Shown here: positions 41,346-50,877 of the stretch, piece after piece
Layout of the letters: each line of letters starts with the position of its first letter
Position numbering within the stretch: the first letter of the stretch is position 1
From: Macrosoma leucophasiata
Lineage: Eukaryota > Arthropoda > Insecta > Lepidoptera > Hedylidae
Direction: 5' to 3'
Length of the DNA stretch: 64,000 nt
Assembly: GCA_036365455.1 (NCBI GenBank)
Contig: JAWQUS010000010.1
Coordinates: 23,732,501 to 23,796,500, forward strand
Notes under the pieces: generated by a model
The model's database searches: none
What the model saw: the letters and a program-made list of their open reading frames with translations, nothing else
What the model was told of the DNA's origin: nothing
Position numbers and translations under genes: made by a program

Positions 41346-41537
41346 TATACTCGTATTACTATACTATAATACTATGTCCTAGAACTGCATCCTTTTTAAA
41401 TAGGTACTTATTACTGAAATAATAAAATTACTCGTTAAGTAGTTTTTATATAGAATTTATTTAATCATATTGACACCTTTACGTGTACGTATACCTACCT
41501 ATTTATACTATCATATGATTTGTACAACAATTTTAAT

Positions 41538-41687
41538 TATTAAGTATTTTTGGACCATTTTTTGTTTCATTTTTATTTACTTTGACATTTTAATCAACGT
41601 ATCAGTTGTTATTGGCTTTAATATTATATTTGTAATTTGACCTACCTATCATAAGCAAATTTAATTATTTCCAAGTGATTAAATAAA
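41538..41687 (+). mobile_element. CR1-like LINE 3' end
   Basis: 'tattaagtatttttggacca', 'atcaacgtatcagttgttat', 'tttccaagtgattaaata' match 28860-28990 closely. It supplied the target for the B SINE that follows. Confidence 0.8.
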
Positions 41688-41999
41688 ACTAACTGCCTCG
41701 GTAGCCTAGTGGTAGCAGGCCACTACTACTACGCTGAGGTCCTGGGTTCGATTCCCGGGTAGGGGGTTATCAGAGATAATGGTGAAAAAGCCTTTATCTC
41801 TGGTTCTATTGGGATTTTTCCATTTTCTGGAAATTTCCCAGTACCTCAAAGTTTGGTAATGTGCCCGGAGATGTCAACAGGCTCGCCACCTGTTACATGG
41901 GCCAAAACGTAACCGGCGAGTCGTGGGTGTTTGCATGTATGCTTGAATGCATGCATTTACCTCTGCCTACCCCTTCGGGGATTACAGGCGTGAAGTTAC
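41688..41999 (+). mobile_element. Family B tRNA-derived SINE, full length
   Basis: Perfect 11-bp target duplication GATTAAATAAA (41677-41687, 42000-42010). Intact A and B boxes; same length and end as the copy at 16841. The 76-codon frame here is the SINE body. Confidence 0.93.
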
Positions 42000-42240
42000 G
42001 ATTAAATAAATTGTTGAGTATGACTTTCAGAATATATTATATTAGTTACGTATACAAGACTACTGGGTATGAAAACAAAATAGTGTTATAAAAATACACT
42101 TTATTTACATAGTTTCATGGATACCGATACGAAATTATGGTAATAAGGATGTCGGGGATCTGTTATGAACCCGAGGAAACTACAACTTATTTCACGTTCA
42201 TGTTATTGGTTATTTATGTCAGTGGCAAACTACATATATA

Positions 42241-42680
42241 TTTTTTTTATTTTTAAAGAAAAATGGAAAGAAAAATTTGACTTCAGGCGAGACTCGAACT
42301 CGCGACCTACTGGGAATCTAGTCCAGCCGCTCTTCCAATTGAGCTACTGAAGCCCTGCCCAATTTGTCAAATCTTTCCTTCACATCTATTGCATTGCTTT
42401 ACGGTAGCAGCAGCGCCATCTATTACGAACTATGCTAGTTAGGCAACCGATATAATAGACTTTTCAGTTTATTGAATATCGTAAAGAAGTCGCTTTTACC
42501 CTTAATAATTGTTTTATATTATTTCGCATTAACACATGCTTGTGAAATATATTTTATTTTTAAAGAAAAATGGAAAGAAAAAATTTTTTTTCTTTCCAAT
42601 TTTCAAGTCTCTTTCCATTTTTCTTTAAAAATAAAATATATTTCACAAGCATGTGTTAATGCGAAATAATATAAAACAAC
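42241..42680 (-). mobile_element. Family I tRNA-headed insertion with terminal foldback
   Basis: The tRNA-like head is 42278-42354 on the - strand (acceptor-like GGCTTCA/TGAAGTC, D-arm GCTCAATTGGAAGAGC, T-arm GCGAGTTCGAGTCTCGC). The predicted anticodon loop pairs badly, so I do not call it a functional tRNA. To its left on the - strand is the 'gatggcgctgctgctacc' body. The right part is a 69-bp perfect foldback (42509-42577 / 42611-42679). AACTACATATATATT (42228-42242) and AACTACAAATATATATT (42678-42694) look like a worn target duplication. Confidence 0.85.
42509..42679. repeat. 69-bp perfect inverted repeat
   Basis: Arms 42509-42577 and 42611-42679 are exact reverse complements, with a 33-bp spacer of A/T runs. 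It begins TTGTTTTATATTATTTCGC and its mirror ends at AATATAAAACAA. Confidence 0.95.
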
Positions 42681-42844
42681 TACAAATATATATTTATATA
42701 GTTCACAAAGAATAAAAAAGTTGATGCAGAGAGGCTGCCTGCAAGAGGTGATGCGCTTATTTAAATAAACCCTGTATAACGAATGAGGATGGTTGTCTAT
42801 ACAACAATCTTGATTTTCCTAGGCCTATGCCCAGGAAGATCAAG

Positions 42845-43230
42845 ATTGACCTTCCTTGACCAAATAAGTCGATAACTGACCGAAACGATATGCATGTATA
42901 AAGAAAATGATGAATGTAGAATGAGATAAAAAAAATAAAAAAAATACGCTAACACTCACAGCCCCACAGTAGGTATAAACCTGTGTCGTGGGTGCCGTTG
43001 TACACATACAACACATACACAAACACCCAGACCCGAAACAAATATCTGTAGGCCATACAAATATTTGTCCCGGTGCGGGGACCGAACCCGCGACCCTTCG
43101 AATCAAACGGTCTTCTCACACCGCTGGACTAACCGGGTCATCGTTGTGTATTTCAGGACCAAGATGTCTAGCGCTCTTCACTCCATGCCTACTCCGTAAG
43201 GGACTTGGCGTGAAGAAACATTAATACATA
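42845..43230 (+). mobile_element. Family H LINE 3' end, split by a SINE
   Basis: 'gaccaaataagtcgataact' and 'gcatgtataaagaaaatgat' lie to the left of the SINE. 'caggaccaagatgtctagcg' and 'gggacttggcgtgaagaaac' lie to the right. Together they match 30407-30602. Confidence 0.7.
42928..43142 (-). mobile_element. Family F tRNA-derived SINE nested in family H
   Basis: Nearly the same sequence as 3044-3260, with B box GGTTCGGTCCC on the - strand and the 'gctgtgagtgttagcgtatt' 3' end at the left. It has the same low-complexity A-rich tail. Confidence 0.88.
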
Positions 43231-43576
43231 AAAAACAGCGGGAGTGTAAGCGTGAAGCTCAAGCTCCATCACGGAAAGATAGGCGCAAGTTTATGATTTT
43301 CGTATAGAACATCACTGGACAATTATCGTCGGGTGCATTGAGCTGTGCTTTCGGGATTTCCCGGCGTATTGATAGCTTTGGTTTGTATACCCGTTTACGG
43401 AGTTAATGGAAATAAACACACCATTGCCCAAGCGTGGATACGCGATCTCTAATGAATTGCTTTGCACCAGTTCTATCGCGATCAGCGAAACTACTTTGAC
43501 CTTTTATTGTTAATTGAGTGCGTTTAGAAGCGTAATGGCCGGGGTGGTCTCAAACAGATATTTTGGAAATTATTAC
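43231..43576. other. No gene recognised
   Basis: Moderately GC-rich and not matching any repeat in the window ('gcattgagctgtgctttcgg', 'ttcccggcgtattgatagct'). It could be unique DNA, but no exon is supported. Confidence 0.4.
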
Positions 43577-44001
43577 TTTTTTTTATGTAATGGAAGTGGC
43601 AAACTAGCATGCAGTTCAAATTGATGTTAAGTGATGACTGCAGCCTATAGACACCCACAAAAAGACCGAAATGCAGATGCATTATCACTCCTAAGGCCTA
43701 AGGTGTTATGCCTCTGTGTCGAAAAATACAGGACCGTACATTACTACCTGACCGGAACACGATAGTGTGTAATGTTTATACGTAGGGAGGCACAGAGAAA
43801 ACACGTGTTGTCACTATGAAAATCCTTTATTGACTACTTACAAACAGTCTTAAGCTAACGTCGCCACCGTGCACGTAGGCACCGTCCGATCCTTAATACC
43901 TAACATTACAATAGTGCTGAACAATACCATTTAGCGGCAAGTATATTAGGTCATGCGGTGGTGTCTACGGCCGCGAGCTCCGTCGCTGGAGCTCTACCAC
44001 T
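43577..44001 (-). repeat. Family A retroposon interrupted by an LTR
   Basis: Poly(T) to 'accggaacacgatagtg' at 43767, and again from 'tgctgaacaataccattt' at 43913 to 'tggagctctaccac' at 44001. The two halves add up to a nearly full element. Confidence 0.9.
43768..43909 (-). mobile_element. Solo LTR-like insertion, 142 bp
   Basis: Perfect 9-bp inverted ends TGTAATGTT … AACATTACA, in the TG…CA style of LTRs. The 6-bp repeat ATAGTG flanks it (43762-43767, 43910-43915). On the - strand it has AATAAAGG about 60 bp before the end, a possible polyadenylation signal, which suggests that orientation. No internal retroviral-type region is present, so it would be a solo LTR or a very small TIR element. 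Confidence 0.72.
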
Positions 44002-44240
44002 ATAATCTATCTGCCGCCAAATGGACTACCATTAGCCGCAACAGGATAGTGCTAAACTAGTGTTTAGCACTATCTGTGGTGATGTATGGTAATAACTTAA
44101 TACAGAGACATAACAACTAAAGTTTCAGGGATGGTAACGCATCTGCATTTTGACCTCTGGTATTTGTGTAGGTGTCTGCCGGAGTCATCACTTATCATCA
44201 ATGTGAACTGCACGCTTTGTTTGCCACCTCCATTACATAA
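44002..44240 (+). repeat. Family A second-subfamily copy facing the previous one
   Basis: Starts at 'ataatctatctgccgccaaa' without its first 60 bp and ends 'gccacctccattacataaag'. The 5' ends of two A copies meet here head to head. Confidence 0.82.
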
Positions 44241-44261
44241 AGAAATATGTCATAGTTTATT

Positions 44262-44357
44262 TTAGAAATAAACCGCGGACGGACAGATAGACAGACAAAC
44301 AGACAGATGCACATGGCGAAACTATAAGGGTTCCTTGTTTACTTCGGAACCCTAAAA
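44262..44357 (-). repeat. Family M fragment
   Basis: (acag)n then 'actataagggttccttgttt' and 'cttcggaaccctaaaaatg', the ends of the M repeat in reverse. Confidence 0.6.
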
Positions 44358-44553
44358 ATGTAAATGCGGTTGCAGCTCCTGACATCTCCTAATATATTTA
44401 TTTGTCTTAAGCAACTATTTTATAAGCCTGTGTTAGCATGCACGTTTATAACATAAGGCGTTTTACGTTTTAGAGAAACGAGAACCAAGTATAGTTAGGT
44501 ACTTTGCAAAATGTTTAACAGAAATCAAATATTCATTTTAATACGTAATTACC

Positions 44554-45119
44554 TGTTTTTATATTATTTCGCATTAACACATGCTTGTGAAATATATTTT
44601 ATTTTTAAAGAAAAATGGAAAGAAAAATTTGACTTCAGGCGAGACTCGAACTCGCGACCTACTGGGAATCTAGTCCAGCCGCTCTTCCAATTGAGCTACT
44701 GAAGCCCTGCCCGATTTGTCAAATCTTTCCTTCACATCTATTGCATTGCTTTATGGTAGCAGCAGCGCCATCTATTACCAACTATGCTAGTTAGGCAACC
44801 GATATAATAGACTTTTCAGTTTATTGAATATCGTAAAGAAGTCGCTTTTACCCTTAATAATTGTTTTTATATTATTTCGCATTAACACATGCTTGTGAAA
44901 TATATTTTATTTTTAAAGAAAAATGGAAAGAAAAATTTGACTTCAGGCGAGACTCGAATTCGCGACCTACTGGGAATCTAGTCCAGCCGCTCTTCCAATT
45001 GAGCTACTGAAGCCCTGCCCGATTTGTCAAATCTTTGGCTGGACTAGATTCCCAGTAGGTCGCGAGTTCGAGTCTCGCCTGAAGTCAAATTTTTCTTTCC
45101 ATTTTTCTTTAAAAATAAA
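44554..45119 (-). mobile_element. Family I dimer plus inverted third head, one insertion
   Basis: Two tRNA-like heads on the - strand (44630-44706 and 44938-45014, period 308) are followed at 45037-45087 by a partial third head on the + strand. The right end is therefore a foldback of the left. The whole 566 bp sits between perfect 13-bp copies of ATACGTAATTACC (44541-44553, 45120-45132). This shows that the composite entered as a unit. Confidence 0.9.
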
Positions 45120-45132
45120 ATACGTAATTACC

Positions 45133-45530
45133 GTTTGTGAAGCTATGTAGCTAATGGAACGGAGATAATGCACTCATTTTTCTTGAAGCTTAGGTATTGC
45201 ACGTCTACTTAAGTAATACATTGCGTTTTGTAAAGTTTTAGCTAAACTAAACGATATTCTGTAAGTGAACCTTGAAATGAAAAATTATCTCTTCTAATAT
45301 AAATGAATTGACTTTTGTGAGTTTTTAACTATTTATATAGGCAAAGGTGTAAGAGATGAGAAAATGTGAAGAAATTGTAAGAAAAATAGCAAAGAAATGA
45401 AAATTCCCATACAAATGGTTCGTACTTGTCAAATCTTTAACTATGAAGTTTGGTGGGCCAGCGCGTCTCTTTTATCACGCGCTGGACCGATTGCCAATCA
45501 GCTTGCCAAATGTGACGATTAAAGCATATA
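45133..45530. other. No gene recognised; small hairpin at about 45456-45484
   Basis: 'ccagcgcgt' and 'acgcgctgg' face each other across 10 bp. The rest is AT-rich with no recognisable content. Confidence 0.45.
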
Positions 45531-45950
45531 CTAAAGGCCTCCCCCAAAGATCGCCACAACGAACGGTTCTGGGCCGTCCTCATCCAGCGATTGCCCGCAA
45601 CCTTCACCAGGTCCTCCGTCCATCTCGTGGGGTGCCTGCCTACGCGTCGTCTTTCGGTACGCTGTCACTCCTCTAGAATTATTTTGCCCCAACGGCCGTC
45701 ATGCGTCAGTTCTTCGAGATATGTGCTCTGCCCACTGCCACTAGAGTTTCGCTATTCGGCGAGCTATGTCGGTTACCTTAGTCCTCATGCGGATCTTCTC
45801 ATTTCTGATCCGATCTCGCAGTGAGACTCCGAGCCTAGCCTAGCTCTCTGCGTGACCTTGAGCTTTCATACGAGGCCCATAGTGAACGACCACGTTTCAG
45901 TTCCGTATGTTATCACTGGCAACACACATAATGATTCAAAGACCTTATTT
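45531..45950 (-). pseudogene. RTE LINE fragment (E4)
   Basis: The reverse complement spells the RTE C-terminal region with frame breaks. Its 5' limit reaches further than E1-E3: 'gtgttgccagtgataacata' 'cggaactgaaacgtggtcg' encodes VLPVITYGTETWS, the motif just after the RT core. The usual (ATC)n 3' tail is lacking on the left. Confidence 0.8.
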
Positions 45951-46425
45951 AGAGACTGCGGCAAATCGGATGAAAAGAAAAAAGTATTTGATTTCAAAGG
46001 TATCCGTTACTTAAAATAGTCCAGCTTCTTAAGGAAGAAGATTCAGCTATGAAAAGACATTTACGTTTAATATTAAGTTTGAATGATGAGATTCTACGTA
46101 ACTGCGAGCAAAATTGTTAAGGTCAAAGTTAAACCTGAAATTGTAACGTGGAAAGGTCAAACGTGCGGAATAATTAATAAGTAAGATTTTTGGCACAAGA
46201 TTCGGAAAATTCGGGGAGAGAATCAAGGAATGAATTTTGAATTTTGAAATGTGTTGTATGTGTACAACGGCACACACGACACAGGTTTATACCTAGTGTG
46301 GAGCTGTGAGCAGTGGTGGATTTACCAGCAGGCTGAGTAGGCTGGAGTCTAGGGCGGCAAATTTTAAAGGGGCGGCTGAATTAGTTCATATTTTTTTTAT
46401 TTCTATTTACAAAATAACTGTTCAA

Positions 46426-46489
46426 AATTGTTTTATATTATTTCGCATTAACACATGCTTGTGTTAATGCGAAATAATATAAAACAATT
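46426..46489. repeat. 30-bp perfect hairpin with 4-base loop
   Basis: Arms 46426-46455 and 46460-46489 (AATTGTTTTATATTATTTCG… mirrored) around TGCT. Its outer bases overlap the target duplication. Confidence 0.95.
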
Positions 46490-47058
46490 ATTAAGGGTAA
46501 AAGCGACTTCTTTACGATATTCAATAAACTGCAAAGTCTATTATATCGGTTGCCTAACTAGCATAGTTGGTAATAGATGGCGCTGCTGCTACCATAAAGC
46601 AATGCAATAAATGTGAAGGAAAGATTTGACAAATCGGGCAGGACTTCAGTAGCTCAATTGGAAGAGCGGCTGGACTAGATTCCCAGTAGGCCGCGAGTTC
46701 GAGTCTCGCCTGAAGTCAAATTTTTCTTTCCATTTTTCTTTAAAATAAAATATATTTCAGAAGCATGTGTTAATGCGAAATAATATAAAACAATTGTTAA
46801 GGGTAAAAGCGACTTCTTTACGATATTCAATAAACTGCAAAGTCTATTATATCGGTTGCCTAACTAGCATAGTTGGTAATAGATGGCGCTGCTGCTACCA
46901 TAAAGCAATGCAATAAATGTGAAGGAAAGATTTGACAAATCGGGCAGGACTTCAGTAGCTAAATTGGAAGAGCGGCTGGACTAGATTCCCAGTAGGCCGC
47001 GAGTTCGAGTCTCGCCTGAAGTCAAATTTTTCTTTCCATTTTTCTTTAAAATAAAATA
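46432..47058 (+). mobile_element. Family I dimer with terminal hairpin, inside the hAT-like element
   Basis: Two + strand tRNA-like heads (46642-46718 and 46948-47024, period 306), both with B box GTTCGAGTC. The second has a C-to-A change in the D-arm (gctaaattgg). A perfect 13-bp target duplication TGTTCAAAATTGT (46419-46431, 47059-47071) flanks the whole. The left end is a 30-bp perfect hairpin. The two units are almost identical, so the dimer is recent or homogenised. Confidence 0.92.
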
Positions 47059-47589
47059 TGTTCAAAATTGTCAAGACTCAGATCATAGTTACTTTCCCAA
47101 TGATTCTAACCATAAAAAAAAGTTGATGTAAGGAGGATAATGAAGCATAACACATAAAGTTGGAATTTTATTGATAGAAAATATACCTAATTGATATGAT
47201 TGTGGACTACGATATCAAAATGTAGGGGCGGCAAAAATTTTATAGCCTACCGGCGGCAAATTTGTAAATCCGCCACTGGCTGTGAGTGTAAGCGTGTTTT
47301 GTTTATTTATTTATTAACATACTTATTATGGACAAAACATATTTCGTTCCTACTGAACGTTGTGTAATTTGTAATTTTTTGTACAATAGTGTTAAATATT
47401 GATATGTGAAGAAAAATTTGGACGAAAATTATGCGGCCATACAAATTTACATGTGCTGTGTACCAGCCTGTGGTGAAACGGTTTCACTATACAGGTTTGT
47501 TATAGAAGTCTGACCATTGCGGGGAGCACTACTAAAATTAAATAAGCAAAAATTTGATTTCTTTCAGTGTAATTAATATTTGAGTAAGG

Positions 47590-47898
47590 TCATAGAGCAA
47601 CACGGGCCACCGGCCGCGGCAGACTGGTGGCAAGTAGCCATATGCAGGTTTTCCCCTCTGTCAATTGGGCCTGTGCCTGTCGCCCAAATGTATAAATGTG
47701 TGCGTGAAATTGTTTATGTATTTTGTTAAAATCAAGGTGTGAGTTTCGTAGTAATAGACCATTTTTGTAGTGTGTGTGTGTATGTCACACTCATTTCCCC
47801 CCGCAAAAAAATGACAGACTGTGTTGCATCGGTAATAAACGCTGTGGCTGCTACCCTCCGGTCCGCCGCGGCGGTCGGTGGCCCGCGTTGCTCTATGA
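47590..47898. repeat. Family Q MITE with about 36-bp terminal inverted repeats
   Basis: TCATAGAGCAAC and GTTGCTCTATGA are perfectly inverted. The match continues through 'cgggccaccg' / 'cggtggcccg' with small differences. The body has (gt)n and 'catttccccccgcaaaaaaa'. 309 bp, no coding. A second, half copy is at 39935. Confidence 0.85.
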
Positions 47899-48686
47899 TT
47901 AAGGTACTCTGGAGAAAGGTAGATCAAATCAAAGAACTCTAAAGTCTGAAGGTTTATTCGTAATTCGATATAACATTTTATTGATAAAATTGTGTCTTTC
48001 CGACGCTGTAAGAGATAAATCACTGGAGTGTGAAATTGTGAATTTTAATGAAGTCCTTTATAAGAATTTTATTAAAATCGTTCGTCAGCTTAATTTATAC
48101 ACAAATGACCATTACCTACTACTGTATCACGTTAACTTGGCTGTTTCCACCATTTGTATAGTTGATGCTTGACTGTCATTACATATTTGGTTGCTCACGT
48201 GACTGATATGCTCGTGAACCAGAATCTAGAAATTTGGTACGAAGCAATGTCTTAAGGGAAAAATTTCGAAAACCGTACACTTTTAGTTACATCAACAATA
48301 AAAAAAATACATGTATACCTACAGATTTGTACAGAACCCTACGTGCGCGAGTCCGATTCGCCTTTAGCTGGTTTTTTGTTACAACATAATACGAATATTT
48401 TACGAAATCAAGGAAGGCATTTTTATTCGTATCTGTAGCAACTTCCTTCTTTTTTATAACTTTTGGAAGTTTACCCACGTGTCGTTCTATCAGAATATTG
48501 GAAACAAGTAAATCTTGTTTAACTTTTATGAGTCGTATTTCTTAAGTAAAAATTTGTTTTATTAGATGGAGCGGAAAATGGGTTTACAAATTCTTGTGAT
48601 GGTTAGGATTTTTAGTTCGAATGCGTTATTGAAAACAAAAACGAAGCGTACCGGAAAACAAAGCGTAAGCAGGTTTTTTAAGGCAT
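47899..48686. other. No gene recognised; family M word near 48325
   Basis: A 63-codon + frame at 47981-48172 has no recognisable domain. 'agaaccctacgtgcgcgagt' is M-like. Confidence 0.4.
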
Positions 48687-48926
48687 TTTTACTGGTGGTA
48701 GAGCTCCAGTGAAGGAGCTCGCGTGCGTAGGCACTACTTGCCGCTACATTTAGCATAGTGTTCAGCACTATCGTATTCCGGTCAGGTGGCAAAACACCTT
48801 AGGCCTCAGGAGTGGTAACGCATCTGCATTTTGACCTTGGTATTTGTGTAGGTGTCTATAGGCTGCAGTCATCACTTTACATCAATGTCACTGCATGCTT
48901 GTTTGCCACTTCCACTACATTAAAAA
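48687..48926 (+). repeat. Family A copy with internal deletions
   Basis: 'tttttactggtggtagagct' to 'gccacttccactacattaaa'. Parts around 'gcattacctaatat' and 'aatgtacggccctg' are missing. Confidence 0.85.
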
Positions 48927-48927
48927 A

Positions 48928-49012
48928 GCAGGCCCCTTACAAGATGGACCGATGACCTGGCGAAGGTCACGGGCAATCGCTGGATGAGGGCGGTCCAGGA
49001 CTGTTCGTTGTG
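48928..49012 (+). pseudogene. RTE C-terminal scrap (E5)
   Basis: 'acaagatggaccgatgacct' to 'ggactgttcgttgtgg' encodes RWTDDLAKVTGNRWMRAVQD. It is joined directly to an A tail on the left and to a G repeat on the right. Confidence 0.75.
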
Positions 49013-49014
49013 GC

Positions 49015-49110
49015 AAGTAGACGGGCCACCTGATAGAAAGTGATCACCATCGCTTATGAACATTTCCAACACCTAGCGGAATTGCCAACGCGCTGCCAGC
49101 CCTGAGGGAC
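49015..49110 (-). repeat. Family G fragment
   Basis: 'gggccacctgatagaaagtg' 'atcaccatcgcttatgaaca' and 'ttgccaacgcgctgccagcc', as at 50079. Confidence 0.7.
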
Positions 49111-49322
49111 TCTTATGACGTCATTTTTGACGAACCCCATTTTGTAGCATCGAGGAAACACCTCAGAGGGATGTTTATTCCACAATTATTGATTTTGATC
49201 TACAGCTTATTATAAAGTCAAATCTTGAGCTTAAATTACATCCTGAGTGAACACAGAATTTGGCACCTTTATAGAGCTCTATTTTTTTGTTGCTTAAGTC
49301 TAGAAGAACGCATAATTTAATA

Positions 49323-49535
49323 AGCTGCTGGTGGTAGAGTTCCAGTGTAGGAGCTCGAGGGCGGCCTCGAGGTGCCTATGCACCACCGCTTTACCTAATG
49401 TATCTGCCGCTAAATGGTAATGTTCAGCACGCATCTGCGTTTTGGTCTCTGGTCTTTGTGTGGTTGTCTATAGGCTGCAGTCATCACTTAACACCAATGT
49501 GAACTGCATGTCACCTTCAATACATAAAAAAGGTG
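49323..49535 (+). repeat. Family A copy, second subfamily, with deletions
   Basis: 'ctgctggtggtagagttcca', 'gccgctaaatggtaatgttc', then directly 'gcatctgcgttttggtctct'; the centre is deleted. Ends 'tcaatacataaaaaagg'. Confidence 0.82.
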
Positions 49536-49831
49536 TTGAACTTGGTAACGTTAAGTTAGCATTTGTGTTTGATGTGATATACATTCCCCAATTCAGTACA
49601 CGATAGCATGATTCTTGTTATAAGATAACACTCTATTCAACTTGGTAAACTTTTAGTTTAGACTCAGTTTCCAGTGCCACAAACTTCGTGAAAGTACAAG
49701 CAAGGTGGAAGTCGACTTTCAGCTGCATTTATGTTGAAGTTTGATACCGTGTTTTGTACCTATGTACCTAGTGTCTCGAAAACTGAATGCTTTAAACATT
49801 TACTTTCAGGAATATCCAACTTACTAAAGTA

Positions 49832-49964
49832 CGACCCCGCAATAAAGTCTCGGGGGTGGCAACGCATCTGCATACTGACCACTGGTTTTTGTGCAGTCAC
49901 CTATTAACATCCATGCTTGTTTGTCATTCCATAAAATTATTGCCTTCATTACATAAAAAAAACT
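49832..49964 (+). repeat. Family A 3' part
   Basis: 'cgaccccgcaataaagtctc' to 'cttcattacataaaaaaaac', with small insertions. Confidence 0.75.
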
Positions 49965-50078
49965 TTGGTTGTTGGGTGTCTGTAAAGCCAGTTAAGGGAC
50001 GATAATTTTATAATAACCTCGTAAGAAAACATAGGCACAAGCTGAACGCTGAGGCCGATCACATCGGTCTATCGCTAT

Positions 50079-50275
50079 CTTTTTTTTTATGTCATTACGT
50101 TGACAGACAAGCAGACGAACCACCTGATGGTAAGTGGTCACCATCGCCTATGAACATTTGCAACACTAGGGGAGTTGCCAACGCGCTGCCAACCCTCACA
50201 CCAGGGGAGTTGCCAACGCGCTGCCAACCCTGAATGCCAATCCTCCGCGCTGTCGCTTGCTTGGGCCCCCCCAAG
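50079..50275 (-). repeat. Family G retroposon with 36-bp tandem duplication
   Basis: Poly(T) and 'atgtcattacgttgacagac' on the left, then 'ccacctgatggtaagtggtc' 'accatcgcctatgaaca'. The 36-bp unit beginning 'aggggagttgccaacgcgct' is present at 50167 and 50203. It ends in 'gctgtcgcttgcttgggc'. Confidence 0.75.
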
Positions 50276-50284
50276 CTTAGTAGT

Positions 50285-50877
50285 CGATGGATAGAGCAAC
50301 ACCGGCGAAGCTAAGAGAAGCTCAGCTCTGCTCTGTCCGCCATTCGCTGCTGTCAGTGTGGCGGCTGGGGAAGAGGTGTATGGGTATTTCTTTGGCCCTG
50401 CACCCTATCCCCAGCCACCTAGCGGAAGTCCCGCCGTTAGATATGGACGTTGTGGGGCCGCGGAGGGGCGCTTGAGAGTCTGTTCGTCCCTGACACTGTG
50501 TGCCCCTGGACCCCTCCACCCGGGCGTCTTAGGACGCCTCGTGTTGAGAGTGGTCGGGGCAGGGATCTTCGGGCGTCAGACTAGGAGATGTCCGTCGCCC
50601 GAATCTAGAGGTCCTGGGCTGACTAGCGTGCGTGGTCCGCACGCCACTAGTGTTGGTTGGAGCCGAGAGGCTCCGAGGAGGGCTCGGAAACAGGCAGCCG
50701 CCGGTGAGGTCGCGGATGTGTGCGATAGCGTTCCCGTGACCCCGCCACTAATGGAGGACGAGTCGGAACACCCAGGAGTTTTTAGTGGGAGACAAATATG
50801 TTTTGCCTGATTCCCACATAACCCACCCTTCTCTCCACGGGTTGGTTATAGGTAACGCATTTTCACCTGGTTAAAAA
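50285..50877 (+). mobile_element. Family N GC-rich retroposon, second copy
   Basis: Matches 20000-20620 from 'caacaccggcgaagctaaga' to 'aacgcattttcacctgg' and a short poly(A), with several internal deletions. The 150-codon frame here (50358-50810) is not conserved in frame with the other copy. Confidence 0.8.

Larger units (their letters stand above)
46311..47278. mobile_element. hAT-like non-autonomous DNA transposon
   Basis: Ends CAGTGGTGGATTTAC and GTAAATCCGCCACTG are inverted repeats with one mismatch in 15. Deeper in, 'taggct' and 'gggcggcaaattt' recur on both sides. A perfect 8-bp target duplication GCTGTGAG (46303-46310, 47279-47286) and the CA-G-type end fit the hAT superfamily. Without the family I insert the element is only about 340 bp and codes for nothing, so it would depend on a transposase elsewhere. 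Confidence 0.9.
46250..47297 (+). mobile_element. Family F SINE 3' half, split by a hAT-like element
   Basis: 'tgtgttgtatgtgtacaacg' to 'gtggagctgtgag' (46310), then 'gctgtgagtgtaagcgtgtt' from 47279. Removing the insertion and one copy of the repeat restores the family F order. Confidence 0.85.

Noticed and set aside
42278..42354. Functional tRNA gene in family I
   Set aside because: Acceptor, D and T arms are good, but the anticodon stem mispairs, the base after the presumed anticodon is a pyrimidine, and several near-identical copies sit in mobile composites.
50358..50810. 150-codon + strand ORF
   Set aside because: Lies in the family N retroposon; its frame is broken in the other copy.
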